NCBI GenBank assembly: GCA_015065545.1
Contig: SVQA01000010.1
Location: 1 to 64,000 of the forward strand
From: Oscillospiraceae bacterium
Lineage (GTDB): Bacteria; Bacillota; Clostridia; Oscillospirales; Acutalibacteraceae
Length of the DNA: 64,000 nt
Reading direction: 5' to 3'
Both the position numbers and the translations under genes were made by a program. Shown in pieces: positions 63,854-64,000 of the stretch. Position 1 is the first letter of the stretch. The number at the start of each line of letters is the position of its first letter. Below the pieces are notes generated by a model that searched no databases, had not been told where the DNA came from, and was given only the letters and a program-made list of their open reading frames with translations.

Positions 63854-64000
63854 CCTTTACCTCTTTTCAAAGGCTTGAGTACAAGTGATTTTTCCTGCTT
63901 ATTAAATCCGAATACCAAAAGGCATACAACAAGTACAGTTACAAAAATTCCGCCTTTGACAATCAGTCCCATAAAGCCTACAGGCACAAGCAAAACAGCC
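63850..64000 (-). CDS. C-terminus of a membrane protein, probably a second polysaccharide flippase (5' part off window)
   Basis: Fifty codons run from the window edge to a TGA that overlaps the FrhB-like ATG (ATGA). They encode one or two hydrophobic helices (AVLLVPVGFMGLIVKGGIFV and VLVVCLLVFGF) and a basic end, NKQEKSLVLKPLKRGKG. Flippases of the MOP superfamily often end this way, and the context fits, but the fragment is too short to be certain. Confidence 0.5.
   Translation of the reverse strand, partial: AVLLVPVGFMGLIVKGGIFVTVLVVCLLVFGFNKQEKSLVLKPLKRGKG

Noticed and set aside
1..64000. Insertion sequences, prophage, tRNA or rRNA genes
   Set aside because: I found no transposase, integrase, phage structural gene, tRNA cloverleaf or rRNA sequence; the locus edges carry no visible mobile-element repeats.

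Overview
The window reads as chromosomal DNA of a low-to-mid GC, Gram-positive anaerobe of the Clostridia, most likely a gut Oscillospirales/Ruminococcaceae-type organism. The basis is strong AGGAGG-type ribosome sites, TTGACA/TATAAT promoters, a class B sortase, an LCP protein, a type III pantothenate kinase, an ECF S component, a split two-subunit transketolase and glnS next to gltX. Genus is inference; there is no rRNA or tRNA gene here to anchor it.

Layout. 1-5.6 kb is a cell-surface module: a BspA-like leucine-rich-repeat protein (cut by the window edge), a small wall-anchored protein with an SPITG sorting signal, a class B sortase and an LCP protein with a long His-rich cytoplasmic tail. 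5.7-11.2 kb holds regulators (AraC, TetR), a ComEC-like metallo-beta-lactamase lipoprotein, an FkbM methyltransferase, two TetR-linked membrane proteins and a thioredoxin. 11.3-18.6 kb is metabolic: transketolase halves, coaX - ECF S component (probably pantothenate) - birA, a flavin reductase, an SDR / cohesin-like / DUF308 operon and an XRE regulator. 18.6-18.9 kb holds an orphan consensus promoter and terminator that together predict a structured small RNA. 18.9-31 kb carries gltX-glnS, secA plus a lipoprotein, an FHA-FtsW/RodA fusion with its penicillin-binding partner, and glmS.

31-64 kb is a large surface-polysaccharide locus that runs off the right end. A divergent promoter region at 33.0-33.4 kb drives a membrane UDP-GlcNAc 4,6-dehydratase leftward and a long rightward series of some 23 closely packed genes (33.4-59.3 kb). 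These encode an initiating phosphoglycosyl transferase, a GT4 and four GT2 glycosyltransferases, UDP-GalNAcA synthesis (WbpO/WbpP type), a Wzy-like polymerase, a Wzx flippase, a pyruvyl transferase, dTDP-4-keto-6-deoxyglucose synthesis (rmlA, rmlC, rmlB) and two DegT aminotransferases. Less usual members are two TupA-like ATP-grasp ligases, a third ATP-grasp ligase, a PLP enzyme and an asparagine-synthase-like protein. A leftward block (63.9-59.3 kb) adds CapE/CapF, an FrhB-like iron-sulphur protein, a nucleotidyltransferase and the end of a probable second flippase.

The main hypothesis is that this locus makes a uronic-acid-containing, pyruvylated capsule or wall polymer whose carboxylates are amidated or coupled to amino acids by the ATP-grasp enzymes. 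The best non-coding candidate is the approximately 130-nt transcript at 18752-18880.
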